Source: Paraburkholderia fungorum (GTDB lineage Bacteria; Pseudomonadota; Gammaproteobacteria; Burkholderiales; Burkholderiaceae). From it: a stretch of 64,000 nt of DNA. How positions within the stretch are numbered: the stretch's first letter is position 1; every line of letters starts with the position of its first letter. Positions 29,237 through 37,592 of the stretch are shown one piece after another. The notes under the pieces were generated by a model, which worked only from the letters and a program-made list of their open reading frames with translations, made no database searches and was not told the DNA's origin. The translations under genes were made by a program, and so were the position numbers. The stretch spans positions 1,054,001-1,118,000 of the forward strand of contig NZ_CADFGE010000001.1 of the NCBI RefSeq assembly GCF_902833645.1, written 5' to 3'.

Positions 29237-29962
29237 ATGAACGATCGCGAAGTCGCCGAATATCTGCTCGCCAACCCCGAATTCTTCGCCGAACACGCGG
29301 AAATGCTCGCGACGATCCGGCTTGCGAACCCACACGGCAAAGCCGCGGTGTCGCTGCAGGAACGGCAGATGGAAATGCTGCGCGACAAGAACAAGCATCT
29401 CGAACGGCGTCTGGCCGAGTTGTTGCGCTACGGTCACGAAAACGACAGCATTGCCTCGAAATTCAATCGCTGGACCATCCGCGTGATGGCCGAGCGTGAT
29501 CCGTACGCGCTGCCGCGTACGATCTCCGGCGGCTTGCGCGATATTTTCGACGTGCCGCAAGCCGCGCTGCGCGTATGGGACGTCTCCGAGCCGTATGCGC
29601 AGGCCGATTTCGCACGCCATGTCGGTGAAGAAGTGCGCATCTTCGCGAACAGCCTCACCACGCCGTACTGTGGCGCGAATACTGGCTTCGAAGCGGCGCA
29701 GTGGCTGACGCCGGCGGTCTCGGCGGTGAATGGCGACGGGTCCGCAGACGGCACGGGTACAGGCGAATCCGCGCACGCTACCGAGTCGATTGCGCTGCTC
29801 GCGCTGCGCGACCCCGAAGGCAAAGAGGAAGCATCTGCCTTCGGCCTGCTGGTAATGGGTTCGGCCGACGCACGCCGCTTCCACGACGGCATGGCCACCG
29901 ATTTCCTGACTCAGATCGGCGCGTTGGCGAGCGCGGCGCTGAGCCGCCTGCTGCCGCGCTGA
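29237..29962 (+). CDS. DUF484 family protein
   Basis: This 241-residue protein has the N-terminal DUF484 signature NDREVAEYLLANPEFFAEHAE, a short coiled coil (residues ~40-75) and a GAF-like C-terminal domain. In many proteobacteria it lies between dapF and xerC, as here, but its function is unknown. The ATG at 29237 fits the family start. The stop is 24 bp before the xerC GTG. Confidence 0.88.
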   Translation: MNDREVAEYLLANPEFFAEHAEMLATIRLANPHGKAAVSLQERQMEMLRDKNKHLERRLAELLRYGHENDSIASKFNRWTIRVMAERDPYALPRTISGGLRDIFDVPQAALRVWDVSEPYAQADFARHVGEEVRIFANSLTTPYCGANTGFEAAQWLTPAVSAVNGDGSADGTGTGESAHATESIALLALRDPEGKEEASAFGLLVMGSADARRFHDGMATDFLTQIGALASAALSRLLPR

Positions 29963-29986
29963 GCCGTCAATCCCGCAAAGGCCATC

Positions 29987-30910
29987 GTGACCGACGCCGA
30001 CCCGATCGCCGCCTATCTGTCGAATCTCGAACATGAGCGGCGGCTGTCGGCGCATACGCTACGCGGCTATACCCACGAACTCGAGGAGCTCAAGCTGCTG
30101 GCCAAAGGCCGGCCGCTCGAAAGCCTCACCGCCGTCGATATTCGCGGCGCCGTTTCGCGGGCTCATGCCGGCGGACTGACCGCCCGTTCGATCAGCCATC
30201 GGCTATCGTGCTGGCGTGCGTTTTACCGCTGGTTCGCGGGCCGCGTCGATCTGCCGGCCAACCCGGTCGCCACCGTACGCGCGCCGAAGCAGGCCAAATC
30301 GCTGCCCAAGGCGCTTTCCGTCGACGACGCCACGCGCCTGATGGAGAGCCCGCCGGCCGCGACGCCCGAAGGTTTGCGCGACCACGCGATGCTCGAACTG
30401 TTCTACTCGTCGGGCCTGCGGCTGTCCGAACTGGTCGGCCTCGACGCCCGTTTTGCCGATGCCGACGGCTACCGCTCCGCGGGCTGGCTCAAGCTCGACT
30501 CCGCCGAAGTCGAAGTGCTCGGCAAAGGCAACCGGCGCCGCATCGTGCCGGTCGGAAGCAAAGCGCTCGAGGCCTTGAATGCGTGGCTCGCGGTACGCGA
30601 TCAGATGGTGAAACACGATCCGCACCCGCTGTTTCTGTCAGCACGCGGCAATCGGCTATCGCCGAATGTCGTGCGTGACCGGGTGAAGCGCGCGGCGCTG
30701 GTCGCCGGCATTCCGGCCAACGTGCATCCGCACGTGTTGCGGCATTCATTCGCCACGCACGTGCTGCAGTCGAGCGGCGATCTGCGGGCCGTGCAGGAAC
30801 TGCTCGGGCACGCCAGCATCACCGCCACGCAGGTCTACACCGCGCTCGATTTCCAGCATCTCGCGCACGTCTATGATCAGGCGCATCCGCGCGCCAAAAA
30901 ACGCGACTGA
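29987..30910 (+). CDS. xerC: Tyrosine recombinase XerC
   Basis: This 307-residue site-specific recombinase resolves chromosome dimers at dif together with XerD. The catalytic set is complete: R145, K180, H249, R252, H275 and nucleophile Y284 (ATQVYTALD). The N-terminal SAM-like DNA-binding domain covers residues ~5-95. The start is GTG at 29987. Context next to dapF and DUF484 supports XerC over a phage or integron integrase. Confidence 0.95.
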   Translation: MTDADPIAAYLSNLEHERRLSAHTLRGYTHELEELKLLAKGRPLESLTAVDIRGAVSRAHAGGLTARSISHRLSCWRAFYRWFAGRVDLPANPVATVRAPKQAKSLPKALSVDDATRLMESPPAATPEGLRDHAMLELFYSSGLRLSELVGLDARFADADGYRSAGWLKLDSAEVEVLGKGNRRRIVPVGSKALEALNAWLAVRDQMVKHDPHPLFLSARGNRLSPNVVRDRVKRAALVAGIPANVHPHVLRHSFATHVLQSSGDLRAVQELLGHASITATQVYTALDFQHLAHVYDQAHPRAKKRD

Positions 30911-30933
30911 TTCCGCTCTTTGCCTGTTGTTTT

Positions 30934-30968
30934 GCTACTTGCTACTTGCGGCTTGCGGCTTGCGGTCT
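30934..30968. repeat. Heptanucleotide tandem repeat between xerC and rlmI
   Basis: There are five 7-bp units: GCTACTT twice, GCGGCTT twice and GCGGTCT. They lie 24 bp after the xerC stop and ~67 bp before the rlmI start. Confidence 0.7.
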
Positions 30969-31034
30969 CCCTCTTTGCTTCACCTGCCGTGTGCGTCCTG
31001 GTCCACGCGGCCTATTGCTCCTGCTGACACCCTG

Positions 31035-32237
31035 ATGAATACCGTTACGCTCAAACCATCGAAAGAAAAATCGCTGCTGCGCCGCCATCCGTGGGTTTAT
31101 GCCAACGTGATCGATCGTGTCGACGGCAATCCCGCTCCCGGCGCGACCGTGCTGGTGCGCGCGCACGACGGCCGGTTCCTCGCGCGTGCTGCCTACAGCC
31201 CGCATTCGCAGATTCGCGCGCGCGTGTGGAGCTTCGACGAGATGGAGCCGATCGATCACGCGTTCTTCAAGCGCCGTGTGCAGCGCGCGCTCGCGCATCG
31301 TCAAACGATGGTGCATAACACCGGCGCGGTCCGGCTGATTTTCGGCGAAGCAGACGGCCTGCCGGGCTTGATCGTCGACCATTACGTCGCCGAGGACGCA
31401 GGCCAGCGCAGCCAGTTGGTGTGCCAGTTCATGGCCACGGGTGTCGAGGCATGGAAGGACGCGATCGTCGCCGCGCTGGTCGACGCGACCGGCTGCCCGA
31501 ATGTCTACGAGCGGTCGGACGTATCGATCCGCCAGAAGGAAGGGCTCGAGCAGATCACCGGCGTGCTGGCGGGCGAAGCACCGTCGGAAGCGCTGATTGC
31601 GAGCGAAAACGGCGTGCGCTATCACGTCGACGTGCGTAACGGCCACAAGACCGGCTTCTACGTCGACCAGCGCGACAACCGCCTGCTGGTGCAGGAACTG
31701 GCGAAAGATCGCGATGTGCTGAACTGCTTCTGCTACACCGGCGGCTTTTCGCTGGCGGCACTAAAAGGCGGGGCGAAGCGCGTGGTATCGATCGATTCGT
31801 CGGGTGACGCGCTGGCGATCGCGCAACAGAACGTGGCCGCCAACGGTTTCGACGCCGAACGCGCCACCTGGCTCGACGCCGACGCGTTCAAAACCCTGCG
31901 CCGCCTCCACGACGAAGGCGAACGCTTCGACCTGGTCGTGCTGGATCCGCCGAAATTCGCGCCTTCGCGTGAACACGTGGACCGCGCCGCGCGCGCCTAC
32001 AAGGACATCAACCTGACCGGCCTGAAGCTGCTGCGCCCGGGCGGCCTGTTGTTCACCTACTCCTGTTCTGGCGCGATCGACTCGGAGCTGTTCCAGAAAA
32101 TCGTCTCCGGCGCGGCGGCCGATGCACGCGTCGATGCGCGGATTCTCAAGCGCCTCGGCGCGGGAGTCGACCACCCGTTGCTCACCGCCTTCCCTGAAGG
32201 CGAATATCTGAAGGGTTTGCTGTTGCAAATTGCCTGA
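31035..32237 (+). CDS. rlmI: 23S rRNA (cytosine-5) methyltransferase, RlmI family
   Basis: This 400-residue protein has an N-terminal PUA domain (residues ~1-75) and a class-I SAM methyltransferase domain. Motif I is FCYTGGFSLAAL, the catalytic segment is VVLDPPKFA, and the Cys motif is FTYSCSG, as in RlmI, which methylates C1962 of 23S rRNA. The ATG at 31035 is chosen because the 54-residue upstream extension overlaps xerC and looks non-coding. Function as an rRNA methylase is by family; the exact base is inferred. Confidence 0.87.
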   Translation: MNTVTLKPSKEKSLLRRHPWVYANVIDRVDGNPAPGATVLVRAHDGRFLARAAYSPHSQIRARVWSFDEMEPIDHAFFKRRVQRALAHRQTMVHNTGAVRLIFGEADGLPGLIVDHYVAEDAGQRSQLVCQFMATGVEAWKDAIVAALVDATGCPNVYERSDVSIRQKEGLEQITGVLAGEAPSEALIASENGVRYHVDVRNGHKTGFYVDQRDNRLLVQELAKDRDVLNCFCYTGGFSLAALKGGAKRVVSIDSSGDALAIAQQNVAANGFDAERATWLDADAFKTLRRLHDEGERFDLVVLDPPKFAPSREHVDRAARAYKDINLTGLKLLRPGGLLFTYSCSGAIDSELFQKIVSGAAADARVDARILKRLGAGVDHPLLTAFPEGEYLKGLLLQIA

Positions 32238-32420
32238 TTGCCCATAGCTTGAGGGTTATTTCCCGCGCGCGGCGAAAGGGATTCGCCCCCGCCGCCAGCG
32301 CCGGCTTGACAGATATGTTTCAATATCCGGTTAGACCGGGTTGCGCGCCCTCGGGCTGCCGCCCCCGGCAAACCGGACTCGCAGACGCATTCGCTGCAAA
32401 TCCCGCGCCGCGGATTCCGC

Positions 32421-32459
32421 GCGGTAATTTTGGGCGGTAATTTCGCGCGGTAATCGATC
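32421..32459. repeat. Three 13-bp direct repeats upstream of the COG0523 gene
   Basis: GCGGTAAT occurs at 32421, 32434 and 32447, with starts exactly 13 bp apart; the first two units agree as GCGGTAATTT. They lie 35-70 bp before the ATG at 32493, where an operator or activator site would be placed. Confidence 0.5.
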
Positions 32460-32492
32460 ACGCACAGATTCACGTACATACAGGCGACCACC

Positions 32493-33596
32493 ATGATCCC
32501 AGTGACCATCCTGACCGGCTTTCTCGGCAGCGGCAAAACCACCCTGCTCAAGCGCATCCTGAACGAAAAGCACGGCATGAAGATCGCCGTGATCGAGAAC
32601 GAGTTCGGCGAAGAAAACATCGATAACGAAATCCTCGTGCAGGACACGAGCGAGCAGATCATCCAGATGAGCAACGGCTGCATCTGCTGCACGATTCGCG
32701 GCGACCTGTCGCGCGTGCTGGGCGACCTGGCGGCGAAAAAACAGTCCGGCGAACTGGATTTCGACCGTGTCGTGATCGAAACCACCGGCCTCGCCAATCC
32801 GGGCCCGGTCGCGCAGACGTTCTTCATGGACGACCAGATCGCTAACGAATTCCTGCTCGACGCGATCATCACGCTGGTCGACGCGAAGCACGCGAACCAT
32901 CAGCTGGACGAGCATGAAGTGGTGCAGCGCCAGGTCGGCTTCGCCGATCGCCTGTTCATCACCAAGTCGGACCTGGTCGACCAGAAGCACCTCGACGATC
33001 TGCGCCATCGCCTGCTGCACATGAACCCGCGCGCGGCGATCAAGGTCGTCAATTTCGGCGAAGCGGACATCAAGGAAATCTTCGACCTGCGCGGCTTCAA
33101 TCTGAATTCGAAGCTCGAAATCGACCCGGATTTCCTCGCTGAAGACGAACACGCGCACAACCACGCTCACGCGCATGACGAGCACGGCCACACTCATGCC
33201 GGCCACGACGATCACGATCACGAAAACTGCGATCACGACCACGGCAAGTGCGACCACGAAGGCCACGACCACGCGCATCACCATCATGCGCACCACGACG
33301 ACAAGATCAAGTCGTTCGTCTACCGCAGCGACCGTCCGTTTGATCCGAACAAGCTCGAGGACTTCCTCGGCGGCATTCTGCAAATTTATGGCGAGCGCCT
33401 GCTGCGCTATAAGGGCGTGCTCTATATGAAGGGGGTCGACCGCAAGGTGGTGTTCCAGGGCGTCCACCAGATGATGGGCAGCGACCTGGCCGCGAAATGG
33501 CAGCCGATCGAAAAGAAGACCAACAAAATGGTGTTCATCGGTATCGAACTACCGCAGGACCTGATCACCGACGGCCTGGACGCCTGCCTGGCGTAA
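32493..33596 (+). CDS. COG0523 (CobW-like) GTP-dependent metallochaperone, His-rich
   Basis: This 367-residue G3E GTPase has Walker A GFLGSGKTT at 9-17, the CICC metal-binding motif (CxCC) at 63-66, and ENEFGEENID. A histidine-rich insert at ~220-270 carries about 22 His plus two Cys, and a CobW_C domain follows. Such proteins deliver zinc to client enzymes when zinc is scarce (ZigA, YeiR, ZNG1 group); the CobW/cobalamin role is less likely because no cobalamin genes are near. Three direct repeats upstream may be its control site. The gene appears monocistronic. Confidence 0.88.
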   Translation: MIPVTILTGFLGSGKTTLLKRILNEKHGMKIAVIENEFGEENIDNEILVQDTSEQIIQMSNGCICCTIRGDLSRVLGDLAAKKQSGELDFDRVVIETTGLANPGPVAQTFFMDDQIANEFLLDAIITLVDAKHANHQLDEHEVVQRQVGFADRLFITKSDLVDQKHLDDLRHRLLHMNPRAAIKVVNFGEADIKEIFDLRGFNLNSKLEIDPDFLAEDEHAHNHAHAHDEHGHTHAGHDDHDHENCDHDHGKCDHEGHDHAHHHHAHHDDKIKSFVYRSDRPFDPNKLEDFLGGILQIYGERLLRYKGVLYMKGVDRKVVFQGVHQMMGSDLAAKWQPIEKKTNKMVFIGIELPQDLITDGLDACLA

Positions 33597-33614
33597 ACCT
33601 CACGCTTTTGCCCA

Positions 33615-33637
33615 TGCCAAGCCGAGGTGGCTTGGCA
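33615..33637 (+). terminator. Hairpin after the COG0523 gene
   Basis: A perfect 9-bp stem, TGCCAAGCC (33615-33623) with GGCTTGGCA (33629-33637), has a 5-base loop. It starts 19 bp after the stop codon. There is no T-run, so it is a weak intrinsic terminator or a 3'-end stabiliser. Confidence 0.5.
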
Positions 33638-34263
33638 CGGCAGGCGGGTTGGCTTACGCGATCAGGAGCGCACGCCCCGCGAAGGACGCAATTGTCTGCG
33701 GAATACACCGAAAAGCGTGCCGAAAGCCCGCTGAAATGTCGGTTGTGTGAAAAACACGTGAAAACCCTGCTGTATTAAACCGTGCACGACCATCGCTTTT
33801 TGGTCGTGCGCGCGTTATATTTTCGGGATATCAGTGCTCCGCCGGGGGATTTTCACCAGTTGCGGTGCTGGATTGTGATTCAGTTACAATACGTGCCCAC
33901 TGGAGAATGACAACGAATTGCCCGGTCTGCGCGTAGTCCGCGCCGGGTCTGAAACGGCGCCGGAAAACCTTGTCCGGAAATCACGCCGACAATGCCGGCT
34001 GGCACAGCTGATAAGGCGCGCTGCCGGCAAGCAATGCCTCAGGAGCAATTGAGAAACGGTTTCCAGAGGAGTTCGGCCCCGCATTGGCGTACCGACGCCC
34101 GGCGTAACGACGCCCGGCGCGTGAGCGCAAGGCGCCTCGGCGTCACCGACAGCCCACCGTCCGTGCCCGCCAGCGCTCAGCGTCCCCCGTGGCGCCTTTG
34201 CGGGCAATACGAAAATGCGGGCACTATGTATGAGTTTTGCCTCACATTGAAGAAGCAAGCCAG
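33638..34263. other. Long upstream region of dksA
   Basis: No gene with normal codon use is visible in these 626 bases. A 9-bp hairpin (33784-33809) with a T-rich loop lies in the middle. TACAAT at 33885-33890 is a probable -10, overlapped by ATTGT-N9-ACAAT (33872-33890), which may be a regulator site. If that promoter is used, dksA has a ~370-base GC-rich leader. A weak ORF at 33992-34267 ends just inside dksA and looks like noise. Confidence 0.5.
33872..33890 (+). promoter_or_regulatory. Candidate dksA promoter with overlapping inverted repeat
   Basis: TACAAT (33885-33890) serves as -10; the best -35 (TTGCGG, about 19 bp upstream) is weak. ATTGT (33872-33876) and ACAAT (33886-33890) form a small inverted repeat across the promoter. 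Confidence 0.4.
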
Positions 34264-34683
34264 ATGACGACGAAACGACTCTTGACTGAAGCCGAAATCC
34301 TGAAGATGAGCGACAAGGATTACATGAATGAGGATCAGCTCGCTTTCTTCAAGAACAAGCTCGAACAGCTGCAAGCGGACATTCTCCGCAATGCCGGCCA
34401 GACGACCGAGAACCTGCGCGAAACAGTAATCGTGCCGGACCCGGCCGACCGTGCAACGATCGAGGAAGAGCATGCGCTCGAACTGCGCACGCGCGACCGC
34501 GAACGCAAGCTGCTGAAGAAGGTGCAGCAATCGATCGCGCGCATCGATTCGGGCGATTACGGCTGGTGCGAAGAAACCGGCGAGCCGATCGGCATTCCGC
34601 GTCTGCTCGCACGGCCCACGGCCACCCTGTCGCTCGAAGCGCAGGAACGCCGCGAACTGCGCCAGAAGCTGTTCGGCGACTGA
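34264..34683 (+). CDS. dksA: RNA polymerase-binding transcription factor DksA (degenerate zinc finger)
   Basis: This 139-residue protein binds the RNA polymerase secondary channel and works with ppGpp in the stringent response. The coiled-coil tip PDPADRATIEEE has D59 and D62, matching Asp71/Asp74 of E. coli DksA. The zinc-finger positions are C102, T105, S123 and A126, where E. coli has four Cys, so only one ligand is left and zinc binding is doubtful. Similar CTSA-type DksA proteins are known to work without zinc. The ATG at 34264 gives the family-like MTTKRLLTEAEIL start. Confidence 0.93.
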   Translation: MTTKRLLTEAEILKMSDKDYMNEDQLAFFKNKLEQLQADILRNAGQTTENLRETVIVPDPADRATIEEEHALELRTRDRERKLLKKVQQSIARIDSGDYGWCEETGEPIGIPRLLARPTATLSLEAQERRELRQKLFGD

Positions 34684-34735
34684 ACGCCTGCGGCGCGGCC
34701 TCGGCTCCGCGCCCTTTTTAAGCTGCTTCGTCGAG

Positions 34736-34765
34736 AGGCGCACGGTGATCTGTGCGCCTTTTTTC
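34736..34765 (+). terminator. Rho-independent terminator after dksA
   Basis: AGGCGCAC (34736-34743) pairs with GTGCGCCT (34752-34759), followed by a T-run. It lies 52 bp after the dksA stop. Confidence 0.88.
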
Positions 34766-34832
34766 TTTTGTGTGCTCCTCCGCACACTCCCCCGCCCCGA
34801 ATCCGTGTTTTTGTCTTATGCCATTTGCCGGC

Positions 34833-34861
34833 TCTTGATATGACCGCGCACGCCCTAAAAT
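34833..34861 (+). promoter_or_regulatory. RpoH (sigma-32)-like promoter of hslVU
   Basis: CTTGAT (34833-34838) followed after 14 bp by CCCTAAAAT (34853-34861) resembles the sigma-32 pattern CTTGAA-N(11-15)-CCCCATnT. The same bases also give a sigma-70-like TAAAAT -10 with a 17-bp spacer, so dual use is possible. hslVU is a classical heat-shock operon. Confidence 0.5.
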
Positions 34862-35000
34862 AGGTCGGACATGCGTTGCACGAGCGCGCGCCAACCGGTT
34901 GATCGTTTCAGCGTTGCGCGCCGTCCGCTTCCGGATTCACAGGATTCATGCGGTGGTGCTGCGCCACCGTGTCCTACCCGTTTTGCAAAGAGGAACGCAT

Positions 35001-35537
35001 ATGGAGCAATTTCACGGCACGACGATCGTTTCCGTGCGCCGCGGCGACAAGGTCGCGCTCGGTGGCGACGGTCAGGTCACACTGGGCAACATCGTCATGA
35101 AAGGCGGGGCGAAGAAAGTCCGGCGCATCTATAACGGCAAGGTGATGGTCGGCTTCGCCGGCGGCACGGCCGACGCGTTCTCGCTGCTCGACCGCTTTGA
35201 AGCGAAGCTGGAAAAACATCAGGGCAATCTGACTCGCGCCGCCGTCGAACTCGCCAAAGACTGGCGCACCGACCGCATGCTGCGCCGCCTCGAAGCGATG
35301 CTGATCGCCGCCGATGCCACTACTACCCTCGTCATTACCGGTAACGGCGACGTGCTCGATCCGGAAGGCGGCATCTGCGCGATCGGTTCGGGCGGCGCTT
35401 ACGCGCAAGCCGCCGCGAAGGCGCTCGTCGACAACACCGAACTGTCGCCGCGCGAGATCGTGGAGAAGTCGTTGGAAATTGCCGGCGACATGTGCATCTA
35501 TACGAACCATAACCGCGTTATCGAGACGATCGAGTAA
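35001..35537 (+). CDS. hslV: ATP-dependent protease HslVU peptidase subunit HslV
   Basis: This 178-residue proteasome-like threonine peptidase forms the dodecameric core of HslVU. The conserved start TTIVSVRR follows six extra residues (MEQFHG), so the catalytic Thr is Thr7 and must be exposed by processing, unlike E. coli where only Met is removed. [10 protein letters not shown] and the [14 protein letters not shown] segment are typical. A good AAGAGGA ribosome site precedes the ATG. hslU starts 9 bp later. Confidence 0.95.
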   Translation: MEQFHGTTIVSVRRGDKVALGGDGQVTLGNIVMKGGAKKVRRIYNGKVMVGFAGGTADAFSLLDRFEAKLEKHQGNLTRAAVELAKDWRTDRMLRRLEAMLIAADATTTLVITGNGDVLDPEGGICAIGSGGAYAQAAAKALVDNTELSPREIVEKSLEIAGDMCIYTNHNRVIETIE

Positions 35538-35546
35538 GGACCTACG

Positions 35547-36893
35547 ATGAGCACCATGACCCCTGCCGAGATCGTCTCGGAACTCGACAAGCACATCATC
35601 GGCCAAGGCCGCGCGAAAAAAGCGGTTGCCGTGGCGCTGCGCAACCGCTGGCGCCGTCAGCAGGTTGCCGACCCGCTGCGTCAGGAAATCACGCCGAAGA
35701 ACATCTTGATGATCGGACCGACCGGTGTCGGTAAAACCGAAATCGCGCGGCGTCTGGCGAAACTGGCCGACGCACCGTTCATCAAGATCGAAGCCACAAA
35801 ATTCACCGAAGTCGGCTACGTAGGCCGCGACGTCGACAGCATCGTGCGCGATCTGATCGAAATCTCGGTCAAACAGACGCGCGAAACGGAAATGCGCAAA
35901 GTGCGGACCAAGGCGGAAGATCAGGCCGAAGACCGCATCCTCGACATCCTGCTGCCGAGCGCGCGGCCGGTAGGTTTCGGCGCGAGCTCGAGCGCGACGG
36001 ATACCGCCGACGAAGGCAGCACCACGCGCCAGACCTTCCGCAAGCGTCTGCGTGAAGGCCTGCTCGACGACAAGGAAATCGAACTCGACGTCGAACAGCC
36101 GCAAGTGGGCATGGACATCATGGGGCCGCCGGGCATGGAAGACATGACCGAGCAGATCCGTTCGATGTTCGCGAACATCGGCGGCGGCAAGAAAACGCGC
36201 CGCAAGCTGAAAGTGAAGGAAGCGCTCAAAGTCTTAACCGACGAAGAAGCCGGCAAGATGCTCAACGACGAAGAGGTGAAAACCAAGGCAGTACAGAACG
36301 TCGAGCAGAACGGCATCGTGTTTCTCGACGAAATCGACAAGATCGCGTCGCGTAATGAAGCCGGCGGCGGTGAAGTGTCCCGTCAGGGCGTGCAGCGCGA
36401 TCTGTTGCCGCTGGTCGAAGGCACCACGATCAACACCAAGTACGGCATGGTCAAGACGGACCACATTCTGTTCATCGCGAGTGGCGCGTTTCATCTGGCC
36501 AAGCCGAGCGATCTGATTCCGGAACTGCAGGGCCGCTTCCCGATTCGGGTCGAACTGGATTCGCTGTCAGTGAAGGATTTCGAATCGATTCTGGTGTCGA
36601 CCGACGCGAGCCTCGTCAAGCAATACCAGGCGCTGCTGGCTACGGAAGACGTGCACCTGGAATTCGCCGATGACGGTATTCGCCGTCTCGCCGAGATCGC
36701 GTATTCGGTGAATGAGAAGACCGAAAACATCGGCGCACGCCGTCTGTACACGGTGATCGAAAAGCTGCTCGAGGAAGTGTCGTTCTCGGCCGGCAATCAT
36801 TCGGGCAAGGCAGTACAGATCGACGCGGCGTATGTGGATCGCGCGCTGAACGAAGTGGCGGAAGACGAGGATCTGTCGCGCTACGTGCTGTAA
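35547..36893 (+). CDS. hslU: ATP-dependent protease HslVU ATPase subunit HslU
   Basis: This 448-residue AAA+ unfoldase feeds substrates to HslV. Walker [10 protein letters not shown] is at ~57-65, the GYVGRD pore loop follows, and Walker B is in [11 protein letters not shown]. The I domain lies between about residues 110 and 240. The C-terminus SRYVL is the conserved tail that inserts into HslV. The gene is complete, follows hslV by 9 bp and ends before a strong terminator. Confidence 0.97.
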   Translation: MSTMTPAEIVSELDKHIIGQGRAKKAVAVALRNRWRRQQVADPLRQEITPKNILMIGPTGVGKTEIARRLAKLADAPFIKIEATKFTEVGYVGRDVDSIVRDLIEISVKQTRETEMRKVRTKAEDQAEDRILDILLPSARPVGFGASSSATDTADEGSTTRQTFRKRLREGLLDDKEIELDVEQPQVGMDIMGPPGMEDMTEQIRSMFANIGGGKKTRRKLKVKEALKVLTDEEAGKMLNDEEVKTKAVQNVEQNGIVFLDEIDKIASRNEAGGGEVSRQGVQRDLLPLVEGTTINTKYGMVKTDHILFIASGAFHLAKPSDLIPELQGRFPIRVELDSLSVKDFESILVSTDASLVKQYQALLATEDVHLEFADDGIRRLAEIAYSVNEKTENIGARRLYTVIEKLLEEVSFSAGNHSGKAVQIDAAYVDRALNEVAEDEDLSRYVL

Positions 36894-36970
36894 CACCGAA
36901 ACCGGCGTCGATGTGGACGCCACGTCACAGCCACACGCCTCGCACGTGATCCGATCACGCGTGAGACGTA

Positions 36971-37006
36971 AAAAAACGGGCCGTCTTGAGAAAGACGGCC
37001 CGTTTT
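36971..37006. terminator. Bidirectional terminator between hslU and regA
   Basis: A 15-bp perfect stem, AAAACGGGCCGTCTT (36973-36987) with AAGACGGCCCGTTTT (36992-37006), has a GAGA loop. It serves the convergent hslU (plus) and regA (minus). Confidence 0.92.
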
Positions 37007-37049
37007 GCTTGATGCTTCACAGCCCGCAAGCGCGGGCGGGTCTCAGCGC

Positions 37050-37592
37050 TTACTGCTTGACCGGCCGTTTTGCCAGTTTGCGTTGCAGCGTTCGACGATG
37101 CATGTTCAACGCACGCGCCGTAGCCGAAATATTGCCGCCGTGTTCCGCGAGCACACGTTGAATATGCTCCCACTCCAGACGGGCGACCGACAACGGTGTG
37201 GGATGCTCGATCGCTTCTTCAGCCTGCAAAGCGCTCGCTTCGCTTTGCAGCGCCGACAAAATCGTCTCGACATTGGCGGGCTTGGCCAGGTAGTTATCGG
37301 CGCCGTCTTTCACTGCCTGCACCGCCGTGGCAATGCTCGCATAACCGGTCAGCACCAGCATGCGCGCGTCCGGCTGCAAATCGCGCAACGGCGCGACGAG
37401 CGTCAGGCCAGAATCGTTGCCGAGATGCAGATCTACTGTGATCTGACTGAACTTCTGCTGGTTCGCCAACTTGATCGCTTCGTCCGCGTTGTGCGCTTCG
37501 GCCACTGTATAACCGCGCCGCGTCAAACCACGGGCGAGGATGCCGGAGAACACTTCATCGTCGTCGATCACCAGAAAATTCATATCGCTCAT
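37050..37592 (-). CDS. regA: Redox response regulator, RegA/ActR/PrrA family
   Basis: This 180-residue regulator has receiver residues D11/D12, phospho-acceptor D54 (ITVDLHLG) and K104. A short linker leads to a Fis-type HTH ending in NMHRRTLQRKLAKR, which is near-identical to the DNA-recognition end of RegA/ActR/PrrA. RegA controls respiration, carbon and nitrogen metabolism according to redox state. The start at 37592 overlaps the kinase stop by 4 bp (ATGA); the longer upstream frame is antisense-like noise. Confidence 0.92.
   Translation of the reverse strand: MSDMNFLVIDDDEVFSGILARGLTRRGYTVAEAHNADEAIKLANQQKFSQITVDLHLGNDSGLTLVAPLRDLQPDARMLVLTGYASIATAVQAVKDGADNYLAKPANVETILSALQSEASALQAEEAIEHPTPLSVARLEWEHIQRVLAEHGGNISATARALNMHRRTLQRKLAKRPVKQ

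Larger units (their letters stand above)
34684..35000. other. Intergenic region dksA-hslV
   Basis: These 317 bases contain the dksA terminator (34736-34765) and a heat-shock-like promoter for hslVU (34833-34861). Between that promoter and the hslV ATG lies a ~130-base leader without a recognisable gene. Confidence 0.6.

Noticed and set aside
29987..30910. Phage or integron integrase
   Set aside because: The protein and its context next to dapF and DUF484 are those of chromosomal XerC, and no att site or cassette is visible.
32331..33467. Minus-strand ORF of 378 codons opposite the COG0523 gene
   Set aside because: It is the complement of the His-rich and GTPase coding frame, giving Val-rich runs with no family features.
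33992..34267. 91-codon ORF upstream of dksA
   Set aside because: No ribosome site, weak third-position bias and overlap with the dksA start.
34974..36104. Minus-strand ORF of 376 codons opposite hslVU
   Set aside because: Typical antisense frame in GC-rich DNA; hslV and hslU are unambiguous on the plus strand.
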